The translations under genes were made by a program, and so were the position numbers. From an uncultured Bacteroidales bacterium (GTDB lineage Bacteria; Bacteroidota; Bacteroidia; Bacteroidales; P3), in the NCBI GenBank assembly GCA_949291555.1, contig CASEWE010000002.1:1-64000 (forward strand): a DNA stretch of 64,000 nt, given 5' to 3'. The notes below the pieces were generated by a model that made no database searches, was not told where the DNA came from, and saw nothing but the letters and a program-made list of their open reading frames with translations. Shown here piece after piece: positions 33,722 through 43,200 of the stretch; the first letter of the stretch is position 1, and the number at the start of each line of letters is the position of its first letter.

Positions 33722-35512
33722 TTATTCAACCACAAACACTTCCGGCATGCGCATCCATATCTGCGCTCCATCCTGTTGCAGGAAACCGGACAGGAACTGG
33801 TAGGTTTCCAAGCCAGCCGTCCCGAATTGCCGGGCTATCGTCTCTTGCGCCTGCTCTACTTTCATTTCATTGAAAAGTTCCAGCAACTGGGCGGTAAAAT
33901 CTTTATCCTTAGGAAATTCCTCTTTCTCATAGCGAGTCAGTCCGGCCAGTTCGGCAGCGCATTCAACGGCATCGTCCAAGCCGCCCAATTCATCGACCAA
34001 CCCGATCTGCAACGCGCTCGTCCCGCTCCACACGCGACCTTGCCCTATGGAGTCCACCCCGGACGGCGTCATCTTCCTGCCTTGCGCCACCTTTCCCACG
34101 AAACCGGCATAAATCTCTTCGATGCTTTGCTGCATCACCGCTTCCTCATAAGCTGTCATCGGCCGGCTCACACCCGTAAACGCCGTGGAATTTTCATTGG
34201 TCTGCACATGATCGAAAGTAAAGCCCAATTTCCGGGTCAACAGCTTCTCCGCATTGGGAATCGTTCCAAAAACCCCGATGCTCCCGGTAAGCGTGTTGGG
34301 CTGGGCAAAAATCCGGTCTGCCATGCAAGAGATATAATAACCGCCGCTGGCTGCATAATCGCCATAGGAAGCCACCACCGGCATCTTGGCTTTCGCCTTC
34401 ATCATCTCCTGGTAAATTATGTCTGCCGTAAGAACGCTGCCGCCAGGCGAATTGACACGCAATACCAATGCTTTCACATTCTTGTCTTTCAAGGCTTTCT
34501 GAATCTGATCGGCCAAATCCGTGCCAATGCTGCTGGCCGAACCTTTCCCCCCGACGATTTCCCCTTGGGCGTAAACCACCGCTACCTTGTCTTTCGCTTT
34601 CTTCTTCTCCGGGAACGACGATGCAAGGTAATCCGGCAACGAAACCATGTTCACATCCACGCTGTCGGCAACGCCCATCCGGGCCCCGATTATCTTTCCC
34701 TTCATGTGCGAACGCGGAACCAGCCCATCGACCAGACCTGCTCTCAAGCTATTGGCTGCCGTGAACCCGAGAAGACTGTCGGCTATCTCGTCAAGCCTTT
34801 CTTCCGGTATGCCGCGCGACTTGGCCACATCGGCCCGGATCGTGTTCCACATCGACCCGAAAAGCACTTGGTACTGAAGACGGTTCGCCGCGCTCATGTC
34901 CGTACGGAAAAACGGTTCCACCGCGCTTTTGAACTGGCCATGGCGGATTACCTGCATCTCCACTCCGATTTTCTCGAGGAACTTGGTGTAGAACATGATC
35001 TGCGCCGAAAGTCCCTGGAACGAAACCATTCCCTGCGGCTGAAGGAAAATAGAATCCGAGACCGATACCAAATGATAAACCGTCTGCGGGTACATGTCCG
35101 CATAGGCATAAACGAATTTTCCGGATTCCTTGAACGCTTCCAAAGCCTTGCGCAATTCTTGCGCGGAAGCCATCCCGAACGATCCGCCATCGTAATTGAG
35201 ATAGATACCCTTGATCCGGCTGTCTTCTTTCGCCTTCTCAATAGCCTTTATCATGTCGTTCAACCCCAATGCCTTGGAAAAGTCGGTAGGATTCAACGGA
35301 TTGAACGATGAGAAATCGGAAGATTGCGTTTTTTCCTTGACAGCCTTGTCCAAATCTATCTGCAAGACCGTATTGTCTTTCACCATCACGACCGGCGCGG
35401 AAGACTTGGAAAACAGGCTTCCTATGGAACCCAGCACCACGAAAAACATCACCAGGCAAACCGCCAACATTCCTATGACCGAAGCCAATAAGTACTTGAA
35501 GAAAGATTTCAT
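33722..35512 (-). CDS. sppA: Signal peptide peptidase SppA, long form
   Basis: 596 residues, a membrane-bound S49 serine protease of the 67-kDa type that clears cleaved signal peptides. One N-terminal membrane helix (LLASVIGMLAVCLVMFFVVL). Two tandem S49 domains: the catalytic Lys195 is in RHGQFKSAVEPF of the first, and the nucleophile Ser389 is in DYAASGGYYIS of the second. LRVNSPGGSVL and TLTGSIGVFG are also family marks. The heavy load of secreted proteins in this genome gives it an obvious supply of signal peptides. A TAACTTTG box lies 43-50 bp upstream. Confidence 0.95.
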   Translation of the reverse strand: MKSFFKYLLASVIGMLAVCLVMFFVVLGSIGSLFSKSSAPVVMVKDNTVLQIDLDKAVKEKTQSSDFSSFNPLNPTDFSKALGLNDMIKAIEKAKEDSRIKGIYLNYDGGSFGMASAQELRKALEAFKESGKFVYAYADMYPQTVYHLVSVSDSIFLQPQGMVSFQGLSAQIMFYTKFLEKIGVEMQVIRHGQFKSAVEPFFRTDMSAANRLQYQVLFGSMWNTIRADVAKSRGIPEERLDEIADSLLGFTAANSLRAGLVDGLVPRSHMKGKIIGARMGVADSVDVNMVSLPDYLASSFPEKKKAKDKVAVVYAQGEIVGGKGSASSIGTDLADQIQKALKDKNVKALVLRVNSPGGSVLTADIIYQEMMKAKAKMPVVASYGDYAASGGYYISCMADRIFAQPNTLTGSIGVFGTIPNAEKLLTRKLGFTFDHVQTNENSTAFTGVSRPMTAYEEAVMQQSIEEIYAGFVGKVAQGRKMTPSGVDSIGQGRVWSGTSALQIGLVDELGGLDDAVECAAELAGLTRYEKEEFPKDKDFTAQLLELFNEMKVEQAQETIARQFGTAGLETYQFLSGFLQQDGAQIWMRMPEVFVVE

Positions 35513-35932
35513 AAACCAAATTATTTAATAATCAAAGCTAATCTATCCCTTTTGCAAAGTTACGGCAAGCGACCGCAAAGAGGGGATGCCCCGCTTGCAA
35601 TCTTTCAAAATTAACAAAATTTTAAATCGCCACGCCCGAATCCGAGCAATCGATTTTCCCATATTTTCCTCCCGATTGCTCGATTAGCCACGCAAGCTAA
35701 AATTTGAGCCATACGGATTCCTATTCCAACCTCAGACCTTATTGTTTGGAACAAACGCGCATACAGACCGGATACCGTGCCAGGAATCACTTAAACCCCT
35801 GCAAGCATGCCAAAACAAAAACAAGCAGACAGGCCTCCTCGGAAAAACCGCTCGAATTTTCCCAATGAAACTCAGAATGACCTAAAATTCCAAGAGGATA
35901 TAAATCACTTAAATACAATATATTAATATCGC
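35513..35932. other. Intergenic region sppA / Rpn nuclease
   Basis: 420 bp, AT-richer than its surroundings, with no gene seen. The sppA promoter lies at its left end. The rest shows no repeat or hairpin I could support. Confidence 0.55.
35555..35562 (-). promoter_or_regulatory. -7 box of sppA
   Basis: TAACTTTG on the minus strand. A second match, TAGCTTTG, lies at 35533-35540. Either would give a short leader before the ATG at 35512. Confidence 0.5.
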
Positions 35933-36934
35933 TTATAGGCTTGCGATTTTTTCCGGTGCCAGACCCGTTGCCCGAACAATGATTTCAAGCGAAACCCCTT
36001 GCTGCTTCAACACCTTGGCCATCTTAAGCCTCTCTTCCGAGCGCCCTTCCTCTCTTCCCTCGGCTCTTCCCTCGGCTCTTCCCTCGGCTCTTCCCTCGGC
36101 CAAACCTTTCTCTCGTCCTTCGACTAAACCTTTCTCTCGCCCCTCGGCCAAGCCTTTCTCCAAACCTTCAGCCAAACCCTTCGACCGCCCCTCTGCCAAA
36201 CCCCGTTCCAAACCCTCCCTGCGCGCACTGCTAATCGTAGTCTTCGCCGTGCTCACCATATCCCAGAACTTCTCGTACCCGAGCAACTGGGCTTCGGTAA
36301 AAGCCGATTCTTCCAACTGAACCACCGCCTTGTGGATTTCCGGATTCTCCAGCAACTCGGACGGGACCTCCACGGTCTTTTCATTGATTTCCGTCAAATA
36401 ACGAAGCCATAACACCTGCATGCGTTTTTGGCCGAACCCTTTCGGAGCGAACTTGGGCAGCTCGACAAACACGAACCGCAACCCCTCTATCACCTCCTTT
36501 GTCTCCTTGACCTCCACGATGCGAAAATCATGATAATAATCCTTGCTGGCAGAAAAAGTGTCATTCACCAGGTTCAACGAATACACCGGTTGCAGCAATT
36601 CGTAGTCCGAACCCATTTCAAGCTGGCTCACATAAGCCTTGGAAGCATTGAACAGCACCCGTTGCTTGTAAGCCGAAGTCCACATCATCTGCATCTCCAC
36701 GATAAACTGCCGCCCGCGCCTGTCCTTGCAACGGACATCCACCACGCTGTCTTTCCGAAGCGGGTTTTGCGGAACCAGTTCCGGAGAAAGGTATTCCACC
36801 GAATCTATCTCCTCGTCCTTGCTTTCGAACGGCAACAATGCATTCAAGAAACTAATCACCAAATCCGGATGTTCCCCGAACACTTTCTTGAAAGTCAGAT
36901 CCGCCTTAGGATTCAAATACCGCATACGCCCCAT
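35933..36934 (-). CDS. Rpn/PD-(D/E)XK family nuclease (transposase-like)
   Basis: 333 residues of the Rpn recombination-promoting nuclease family (PDDEXK_2). The start at 36934 is chosen because MGRMRYLNPKADLTFKKVFG is the usual family beginning and GGGGAA lies upstream; the frame is open to 37021. The nuclease core shows Asp66 (VVDVRCKD) and Glu80/Gln82 (FIVEMQ), the D-x(n)-E-x-Q form of PD-(D/E)xK. The C-terminal part is a long run of E-G-R/K-x-x-G-L-A repeats (about 235-295), typical for these proteins. In DNA this includes three exact 12-bp copies. A final segment (VLKQQGVSLEIIVRATGLAP) resembles the family's helix-turn-helix-like end. Such genes are mobile-associated, but no insertion-sequence ends were seen. 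Confidence 0.9.
   Translation of the reverse strand: MGRMRYLNPKADLTFKKVFGEHPDLVISFLNALLPFESKDEEIDSVEYLSPELVPQNPLRKDSVVDVRCKDRRGRQFIVEMQMMWTSAYKQRVLFNASKAYVSQLEMGSDYELLQPVYSLNLVNDTFSASKDYYHDFRIVEVKETKEVIEGLRFVFVELPKFAPKGFGQKRMQVLWLRYLTEINEKTVEVPSELLENPEIHKAVVQLEESAFTEAQLLGYEKFWDMVSTAKTTISSARREGLERGLAEGRSKGLAEGLEKGLAEGREKGLVEGREKGLAEGRAEGRAEGRAEGREEGRSEERLKMAKVLKQQGVSLEIIVRATGLAPEKIASL
36059..36100. repeat. 12-bp tandem repeat inside the Rpn gene
   Basis: CTCGGCTCTTCC occurs three times in a row (36059-36094) plus a half copy. It encodes the G-R-A-E run of the nuclease tail and stays in frame. Looser GLAEG-coding repeats extend to about 36200. Confidence 0.85.
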
Positions 36935-37078
36935 GATTTTTATTCCCCTGCCGAACCCGGAACAAGCCCGCGAACCAGCCCCGTTCCGGCAAGCAGAAGT
37001 AAAATTAGGCAAAAAAAGCACAAGATAATTCGAAACACTCTTAAAAAAACTTAATCGAAGAGGAAAAATCTATTCAAT

Positions 37079-37107
37079 CAAAAATATCAGGCAAAAGCAA
37101 AGCCCAA
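37079..37107 (-). promoter_or_regulatory. Promoter of the Rpn gene
   Basis: On the minus strand TTG (37107-37105), an 18-bp spacer and TATTTTTG (37086-37079). It predicts a leader of about 135 nt to the start at 36934. Confidence 0.45.
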
Positions 37108-37143
37108 GCGCGCGTTTCCCAACCCGAAGCCACGCTCCCGAAC

Positions 37144-38454
37144 CTAAGCCCGCAACCCTATCCGATGAAGTATTTCCTCGTAATCCTGTTCCCGGTTCAC
37201 GAAGTCCATATCCGTAACATCGATCACCAATCCTTTCCCGGGAGGCAACGTCTTGACATAAGCCAAGTAACCCTCCTCTATCCGGCGCAAGTAAGCGGGA
37301 TCCATGTCCTGCTCGTACGAACGGGCCCGCAAACGGATATTGCGCATGAGCCGATCCACATCGCTATGCAAATAAACATACAAATCCGGCTTGGGAATCG
37401 TAGTCAGGATAATCCCGAACAGCCGGGAAAAGAGCGCATACTCATCCTCCTGCAAAGTATTCTGAGCAAAAATCAAACTCTTGCTGATAGAAAAATCGCT
37501 CACAATGAACGGACTGAAAAGCTCCTGCACAAAATCCTCCTTCGCCTGCCGGTAACGTTCAGCCAAAAAAGCCAATTCCAACGGAAAAGCATACCGTTCC
37601 TTGTTCTGGTAGAACTTCGGCAAAAACACATTTTCCTCGAAACTCTCCAACACCAACTTCGCACCGAACTGCCCGGCAATCTTGCGCGAAAGCGAAGTCT
37701 TTCCCGCCCCGATATTCCCTTCTATCGCCAAGAACCGCAAATCCCCGAACGGAACCCCGTCCCCCGTCTCCCCGTCCCGGGCAGGAACCCGCCCGCAAGA
37801 AGGGAACAACAGCTTCTCGTTCTCGCACAAGCGGACAAAAGCGACCTCATCGGGGCACTTTTCCAACAATTCCCGCATCGAAACCCCTAAAGCGGGATGA
37901 ACCAAATCGGGCGCCAGTTCGCAAAGCGGCACCAACGCAAAAGCCCTTTGCGGAAGAAGCGGATGCGGAACCGTCAAATCGCGGCTGCTTATCACGGCGT
38001 TCCCGTAAAGAAGCACATCAATGTCGATAACACGGGAAGCATACGCCTTGCCCTCACCAGCAGATTCGTTTCTCCCGGCGATGCCCGGGCCGAACGCATC
38101 TCCCTCTAATCCATCCTGCCTCAATCCTTCCGAGCCGGAAGCCCTATCGGAACCATCGCCCTTTTTCCCCCCGCCTTCCTCCTGCCCGGACAAAGGCCGA
38201 ACCCGCCCCAAACGGCGTTCTATCTGCAACAGCTCGCGCAACAAGGCAAAAGGATCCAGCTCGGTCTGAACTTCCAGCACCTGGTTGTAGAAAACATCGG
38301 GCGAAGAAAACCCCCACGCCGGGGAATTGTAAAGATGGGAGGCCCGCACAATCCTGCCCGCCTTTTCGGAAATCTTCCTCCGCGCCAATGCAAACGTCTT
38401 GGCGCACGACCCCAAATTCGCCCCCAGCAAAAGGTAAGCCACCTGAAAACTCAT
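37144..38454 (-). CDS. folK: FolK (HPPK) - deoxynucleoside kinase fusion
   Basis: 436 residues with two enzymes in one chain. Residues about 5-200 are 6-hydroxymethyl-7,8-dihydropterin pyrophosphokinase of folate synthesis: YLLLGANLGS, LYNSPAWGF, FYNQVLEV, LLQIERRLGRVRP, SRVIDIDVLLYG and VPHPLLPQRAFALVPL. Residues about 239-436 are a deoxynucleoside kinase: P-loop GNIGAGKTS at 246-254, LESFEENVFLPKFY, ERYRQAKEDF, VSDFSISKSLIFA and RIEEGYLAYV. This fusion is known in Bacteroidota. Odd here is a glycine/charge-rich insert of about 50 residues (about 88-137) between GRVRP and SRVIDIDV, where HPPK normally has a short loop. The start at 38454 is preferred; an in-frame ATG at 38475 is possible. 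Confidence 0.92.
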   Translation of the reverse strand: MSFQVAYLLLGANLGSCAKTFALARRKISEKAGRIVRASHLYNSPAWGFSSPDVFYNQVLEVQTELDPFALLRELLQIERRLGRVRPLSGQEEGGGKKGDGSDRASGSEGLRQDGLEGDAFGPGIAGRNESAGEGKAYASRVIDIDVLLYGNAVISSRDLTVPHPLLPQRAFALVPLCELAPDLVHPALGVSMRELLEKCPDEVAFVRLCENEKLLFPSCGRVPARDGETGDGVPFGDLRFLAIEGNIGAGKTSLSRKIAGQFGAKLVLESFEENVFLPKFYQNKERYAFPLELAFLAERYRQAKEDFVQELFSPFIVSDFSISKSLIFAQNTLQEDEYALFSRLFGIILTTIPKPDLYVYLHSDVDRLMRNIRLRARSYEQDMDPAYLRRIEEGYLAYVKTLPPGKGLVIDVTDMDFVNREQDYEEILHRIGLRA

Positions 38455-38788
38455 AACAACATCTTTTTTGCGCATCGGAAGCCCCATCCCGGAAATCTCT
38501 TGCCAAACAAACCGGAAAAGCCCGGACCGACCGACAGGCCCTCTGCAAGCAAAGATACGCCAAAGCCCCCAAAAATCCATTCCGGCCACATACGGAAAGC
38601 CTTCCGGCAACTCCAGGAAGCACGCGGAAAACGACCTGTCAGACGCTAAAAAAGAAATCCTTTTTCCACCCGAGGCCGCGCGCCCGCTGAAAGCCCGCGA
38701 AGCAAAACCTTGCGCCCGTGACCGGCACCCATCCCGCATTCCGGAAGGCAAACCGCGGAAAACTCGAAAGAACCCCGCTCCGAAGGCC
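38455..38788. other. Intergenic region folK / PorP-like gene
   Basis: 334 bp. It holds the folK -7 box. The open frame through it to 38751 is upstream of the folate domain and not credible as protein. No terminator for the PorP-like gene was recognised. Confidence 0.5.
38550..38557 (-). promoter_or_regulatory. -7 box of folK fusion gene
   Basis: TATCTTTG on the minus strand, about 95 bp upstream of the start codon. The only TTTG upstream is 12 bp away, too close for a standard -33 element. Confidence 0.4.
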
Positions 38789-39916
38789 TTACCAACGGTA
38801 GCCGAGCCCTATGCTGAACAAGTTATTATAGCTGTAATTGGCATTGAACTCCATTTGGAAAAGAAGCGTGAAACGAGCCAGATCCAGCATCACCTGGGGA
38901 ATGAACGTACGCTGGGAACGGAAATACAAAGCCCCTCCCACCGAAAAATCGCGCTGCAGCACGTAACGGTACGAGACCCCTCCATAAAAGACAGAAGACA
39001 AGCTGCTGCCCAGACGGTCCGGCTGGAACACATAATAAAAATCAAAGCCCAGTTCCGAACCGCCCGCGCCAGCGCTTCCCGGCCTGGAGACCCCGTTCCA
39101 GCCGAACCTCCGCCAAGCCCCCAGCGGAAGCACCGCGGAAGCATAAGCCGAAAACCGCAACGGAACCCGGTAACCCTCCTCCAGGATTCCCGTTTCGGGC
39201 CGGAAAAGATGGAAAAAGGCAACACCTGCGTCCAGTCGCCAAGAAGAAAACACCCCCGTGTACTGCACGCCCGCATGGCCATCGGCCAAGTGCCGCGTTC
39301 GAGGAAGCTCTTCGAACGGCAGCAAAGACGGATTGAACCCGCCCGTATAAGAAGGATCGTACATCGAACCCGTCTGCATGTTGCCCGTCCGGTAGCCGTA
39401 GTTGCGATACCCGGCCTGCAAACCGAAACTCAAGCGGTGCAAAGGATTTCCCGCATCGTCTTCCACGATAGACCAATGATAGGCATAGGTGAGCATAAGC
39501 TGGAAATCCTGCATCGCCTGCGTATTGAGCGTATTGGAATACGCATGCACGCCCAAGGCCATCCGTTCCTTGAAAAACCGGGCCTGGTAGGAAGCGCTCA
39601 GAATCTTAAGGCTTCCGTCCGAAAACGCCCGGGCAAGCTGGTTCTTGTAATTGAGATTTACCGTTTGAGAGACCCTCTTTGCCGGCAATTCCGGCGAACC
39701 CGGTTCCGAACGGAGCCCTCCCATCCGGAACAAAGGATCGAAAAGCTCCCCATCCAGCCCGCACCGGGCCGGGTTCACCAAAATCCCTATGTCGAAACCC
39801 GGATTGAGCGGCGCATCGGTCTGGGCATGGCAAGAAGAGCCCGCCGGCAATGACGCCATTGCCGCAAAGGCAAGAAGGATTTCCCGGCAATAACGAACCG
39901 GGTGGCTCCGAGCCAC
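38789..39916 (-). CDS. PorP/SprF-family type IX secretion protein
   Basis: 375 residues from a GTG at 39916. This start gives a basic n-region, a hydrophobic core (ILLAFAAMASLPAGSS) and an A-Q cleavage site (CHAQTD); no ATG does this without including glycine-rich repeat DNA. The mature protein starts with an unusual insert-like stretch instead of the classic FFANRMFYNPA. It then shows the PorP/SprF barrel pattern: ARFFKERMALGVHAYSN, QDFQLMLTYAYHW, LSFGLQAGYRNYGY, HLADGHAGVQY, SVFYGGVSYRYV and SIGLGYRW at the outer-membrane C-terminus. The family helps T9SS export proteins with type B C-terminal domains. The gene directly follows such a protein (40211-46300). The start site is the weakest point. 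Confidence 0.8.
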   Translation of the reverse strand: MARSHPVRYCREILLAFAAMASLPAGSSCHAQTDAPLNPGFDIGILVNPARCGLDGELFDPLFRMGGLRSEPGSPELPAKRVSQTVNLNYKNQLARAFSDGSLKILSASYQARFFKERMALGVHAYSNTLNTQAMQDFQLMLTYAYHWSIVEDDAGNPLHRLSFGLQAGYRNYGYRTGNMQTGSMYDPSYTGGFNPSLLPFEELPRTRHLADGHAGVQYTGVFSSWRLDAGVAFFHLFRPETGILEEGYRVPLRFSAYASAVLPLGAWRRFGWNGVSRPGSAGAGGSELGFDFYYVFQPDRLGSSLSSVFYGGVSYRYVLQRDFSVGGALYFRSQRTFIPQVMLDLARFTLLFQMEFNANYSYNNLFSIGLGYRW

Positions 39917-40080
39917 GCAGCAACGCGAATCCCGGCGGTTCCGCCCTTGGCAATTCCGGGTCTCCAAGCCCAAAGCCCGGGAACGCCGGATCCGGGAACT
40001 CCAGCCGAGGCCCGACCATCCCGGCCGCAAAAACCTCAAAAGCCGGGGAAATAAACCCGCAAGGCCGCCCCCGGCGATCC

Positions 40081-40125
40081 CAGGCCCAAAAGCACCAGCC
40101 GCAAAAGCGCCAGCCGCAAAAGCGC
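40081..40125. repeat. 15-bp tandem repeat between adhesin and PorP-like gene
   Basis: CAGCCGCAAAAGCGC occurs exactly at 40096-40110 and 40111-40125, preceded by a diverged copy. It lies in the 294-bp spacer 39917-40210, which holds no other feature I can support. Confidence 0.75.
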
Positions 40126-40210
40126 CAACCCCGGCATTCCCGTTCCCGGAAGCCCCCCCGCGGCCGCAAAGACAAAAAGAAAACCCGTGCATTGCCTTTC
40201 CTCCCCGTCC

Positions 40211-43200
40211 TTATCGAACCACCGTCACAACAGCCTGCTTTTCCAGAACCCGGCCATCCTCCATCCAAACCCGTACATGGCAAGCATAGTTTCCCGCCGG
40301 GACCGGAACCCCCAGCATGTCGACCGCCCGCCAAGCCACATCCGGGCCCGTCTGGTCGAAAAGAAGAACCCCCGTGGCATCGTACACCTGCATCCGGACC
40401 TGCCCGACGCCTTCGCCGTACACCCGCAAGCAAGCATCATCCGGCCTGTCCGAACCCGGTATCACCGTATTGGGCAAGTAAATGCCCGTGAAAACGAAAG
40501 GATCCTGGCCGGTTTCCGGAGAGCGGACATCCACCCGCACCGAATCCACGCTGAAGCATTCCGGCAGTTCCGTTCCCAATTCCACCTGCCGGGCCATGAC
40601 ATGGAAAACATCCGGTTCGACCACTTCCAGCCACACCTCGCCTTGCGAAGACAGCAAAGCGCCATCCCCGTCGAACCAGGCCAGAGAAGCCTCCTGCCCG
40701 TCATAGACCGAAGAACGGGCCCGCAGAAGCAAATCCGAGCCTTCCATGACCGTGGTATCGGGCGTCAAAACCTCCAAAACCGGCTTTTCCACGCGATAGA
40801 CCGCAATTACCGGGGAAACCGCCCGGACCGGGCCATGGCAAAGCCCGGCAGCCTGGATCCCGACCACATACACCGAATCGGCCGGGCCGTGGATGCCCGT
40901 TACCGGCGGAACCCGGACCAGGCTCAACGCATCGCGCAGCACCTCTTGGCCGCCCGCATGCCAAATCAACGTATCGCAATTCGCAGCCCGCAAATGGAAA
41001 GCCACCTCCTCCGGCCCGCAAACCGCCTCGCGGTCGGCCGAAAGCTGCAAGACCGGAGCCTCCGGCACCACGGCCAATTCCACCTGCAAGGAATCCTCAA
41101 CCGCGCAAACAAGGCTCCCAGGAGCCATCGCCCGGAAAACCACCATAGCCGGGAAATCGGCCCGGTAGGTGCGAGACAGCCCTTCATCTTCCACAAACGT
41201 CAACGAAGACCGCCATTCCCAAGCCGCATCCGAAGGCTGGACCTCGTATTCCACCCGCACTTCCGAACCCGGGCAAGCCAATGTGTCGTGCTCCGGGCAA
41301 ACGCGGCGCAAACGCGGCAAAGGCACCGAAGCGAAATACAAAGTGTCCGAAACCGAGAAGCCCGGGGCGCAATCCACCCGGGGAAGCGCCTTGGCAACGA
41401 ACCTGTCCCCATCGGAAACCTCGAACCGGAAAGGCCCGAAACCGCTGTCGGCCGCCTTCACCCTGCCCGTTTCATCCATCAGGAAGCCGTAGGCCGGGAA
41501 GAACAGTTCCTCCAAGCCCGCGTTCGAACCCGGTACCCGGAGCTGGATTTCCGCCCAAGCCTTATCGCCGCAGAAAAGCGTGTCGGCTGATCCGGCATCC
41601 AACGGCAGGCCCGAACCCGGTTCGGCCACGAAAACCCTTGCCGAATCCGTCCACAAGCATCCGAACCCGTCCCGGGCGGAAACCGAATACAAGGTCTCCC
41701 CTTCCGGCTTCCCTGTCGCCTGCCAGCCCTGCGGGTCCCCCTGCAAGGCATCCTGCGGCTCCCAAGCCGGCAACTGGCTCTCCACGCCCGTCATTTCCGG
41801 GAAAGAAGCCCGCAAATCCACCGTTTCGCCCGGGCAAACCACTCCGGGCTCGGCCACCAGATCCAAAGCCCCGTTCGGAGCCATCTCCGTAAATTCCAAG
41901 CGAGGCGAGTAATGCGTAGCCGCCCCGTCGAGCGAAATCGTGTCATGCACATAGAACGCCCCTATCACATCGCCCGGCGCAAGGACCGTTTCCATGCTAT
42001 GCCCATCGGCCAGGACCTCGAAGCCCGCATCGTCCTGGTCGGGGAAATTCTCTACCGGCAAAGTGCCCACAGGCCCCATTCCCAACAAATCGCCATTCTT
42101 GTAGAAACCCACATAAGCCTTGCCCGTGGCATTCTGCGGGAAAGCTTCCAAACGAACCCGGCCCGAAACGCCCGAGACATAGGCCGTTTCCCCGTCCGCG
42201 CCAGGCTCGGAAGCCAGCACGAAATCGCCTCCCATGCCGCAAAAGCCCTCCACCAGCATGCCGGTAGCCAAGTCGCGCACCTTCAGATCCACCCCTGTCG
42301 GGACAGCCATTTCTACCTTTATCGTGGAAGAAACCGCCGGGCAAGCCTCGTAACGGTCGCGGGCCTCGACCCGGAACATCCCGCCATGTGCCGGCATGAC
42401 CGCATGCAACGTATCCAAGCCGAACATGCCGGAACCGGCCTGGCCCGATGCCAAAGGAATCCAGGAACCATCCTCGGCCTGGCTCCACCAGGAATACGAG
42501 TATCCATGCAGCCAGTCCGTCAGGTTGGGCGAACCCGGGCCTTGCCGCGTCACCCCGGCCTGCAGCAGCAAATCCTCTCCGGAGGCCGCCCAAGCCGGCG
42601 CGTTCGTCTGCAAAATCCCGGGCTCGGCCTTCTGCAAGACCACCGACGCCTTCGCCGTCCTGTCCAGGCAGGTAAGCATGCTGGTGGTTACCTGCGCCCA
42701 AAGCGTGTCCCCGTCGGGCGTGCCCAAGAGCCGGATCGTATCCTGCTGCGAATACCCGAACGCATCCTGGTTCAAGCCCCATTGCCAAAGCGGGGAATCG
42801 CCCCCGTTGCCAATCTTCAGCACCGCATACTGCGCGCCGGGCACATACGGCTCGCCCTCTACCAAACGCAACGCATCCCCGTTCTCCATGCGGGCCGAAT
42901 CGCACCACGGAGCCGGCAAGACATAATCCAAAGAAGCCGAAAGACGGTAAGCCCGGGCCATGAGCACCTGCACCGAATCGTAAAGCACGCAGCCCGACTG
43001 GCCGGAAGCCCGCACGTAATAGGTCGTGATGCCTTTGGTATCGGCCAAATCCCCCTTCCCGGTAGAATCGCTGCCGTTGCTCTGCGGCACATGCCAGAAC
43101 TCCCCGCCCGCATGGACCGTCCCCTCGGGAGCCGAAGCCTCGTCGAGCAAGGCATCCAAAGACAAGCTCCAGCTAATCGCGTACTGGCGGGCCTTGCGCC

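Noticed and set aside
39917..40192. A glycine/alanine-rich 92-codon N-terminal extension of the PorP-like protein
   Set aside because: It is encoded by a 15-bp repeat and GC-rich spacer, and would bury the signal peptide that follows a GTG at 39916.
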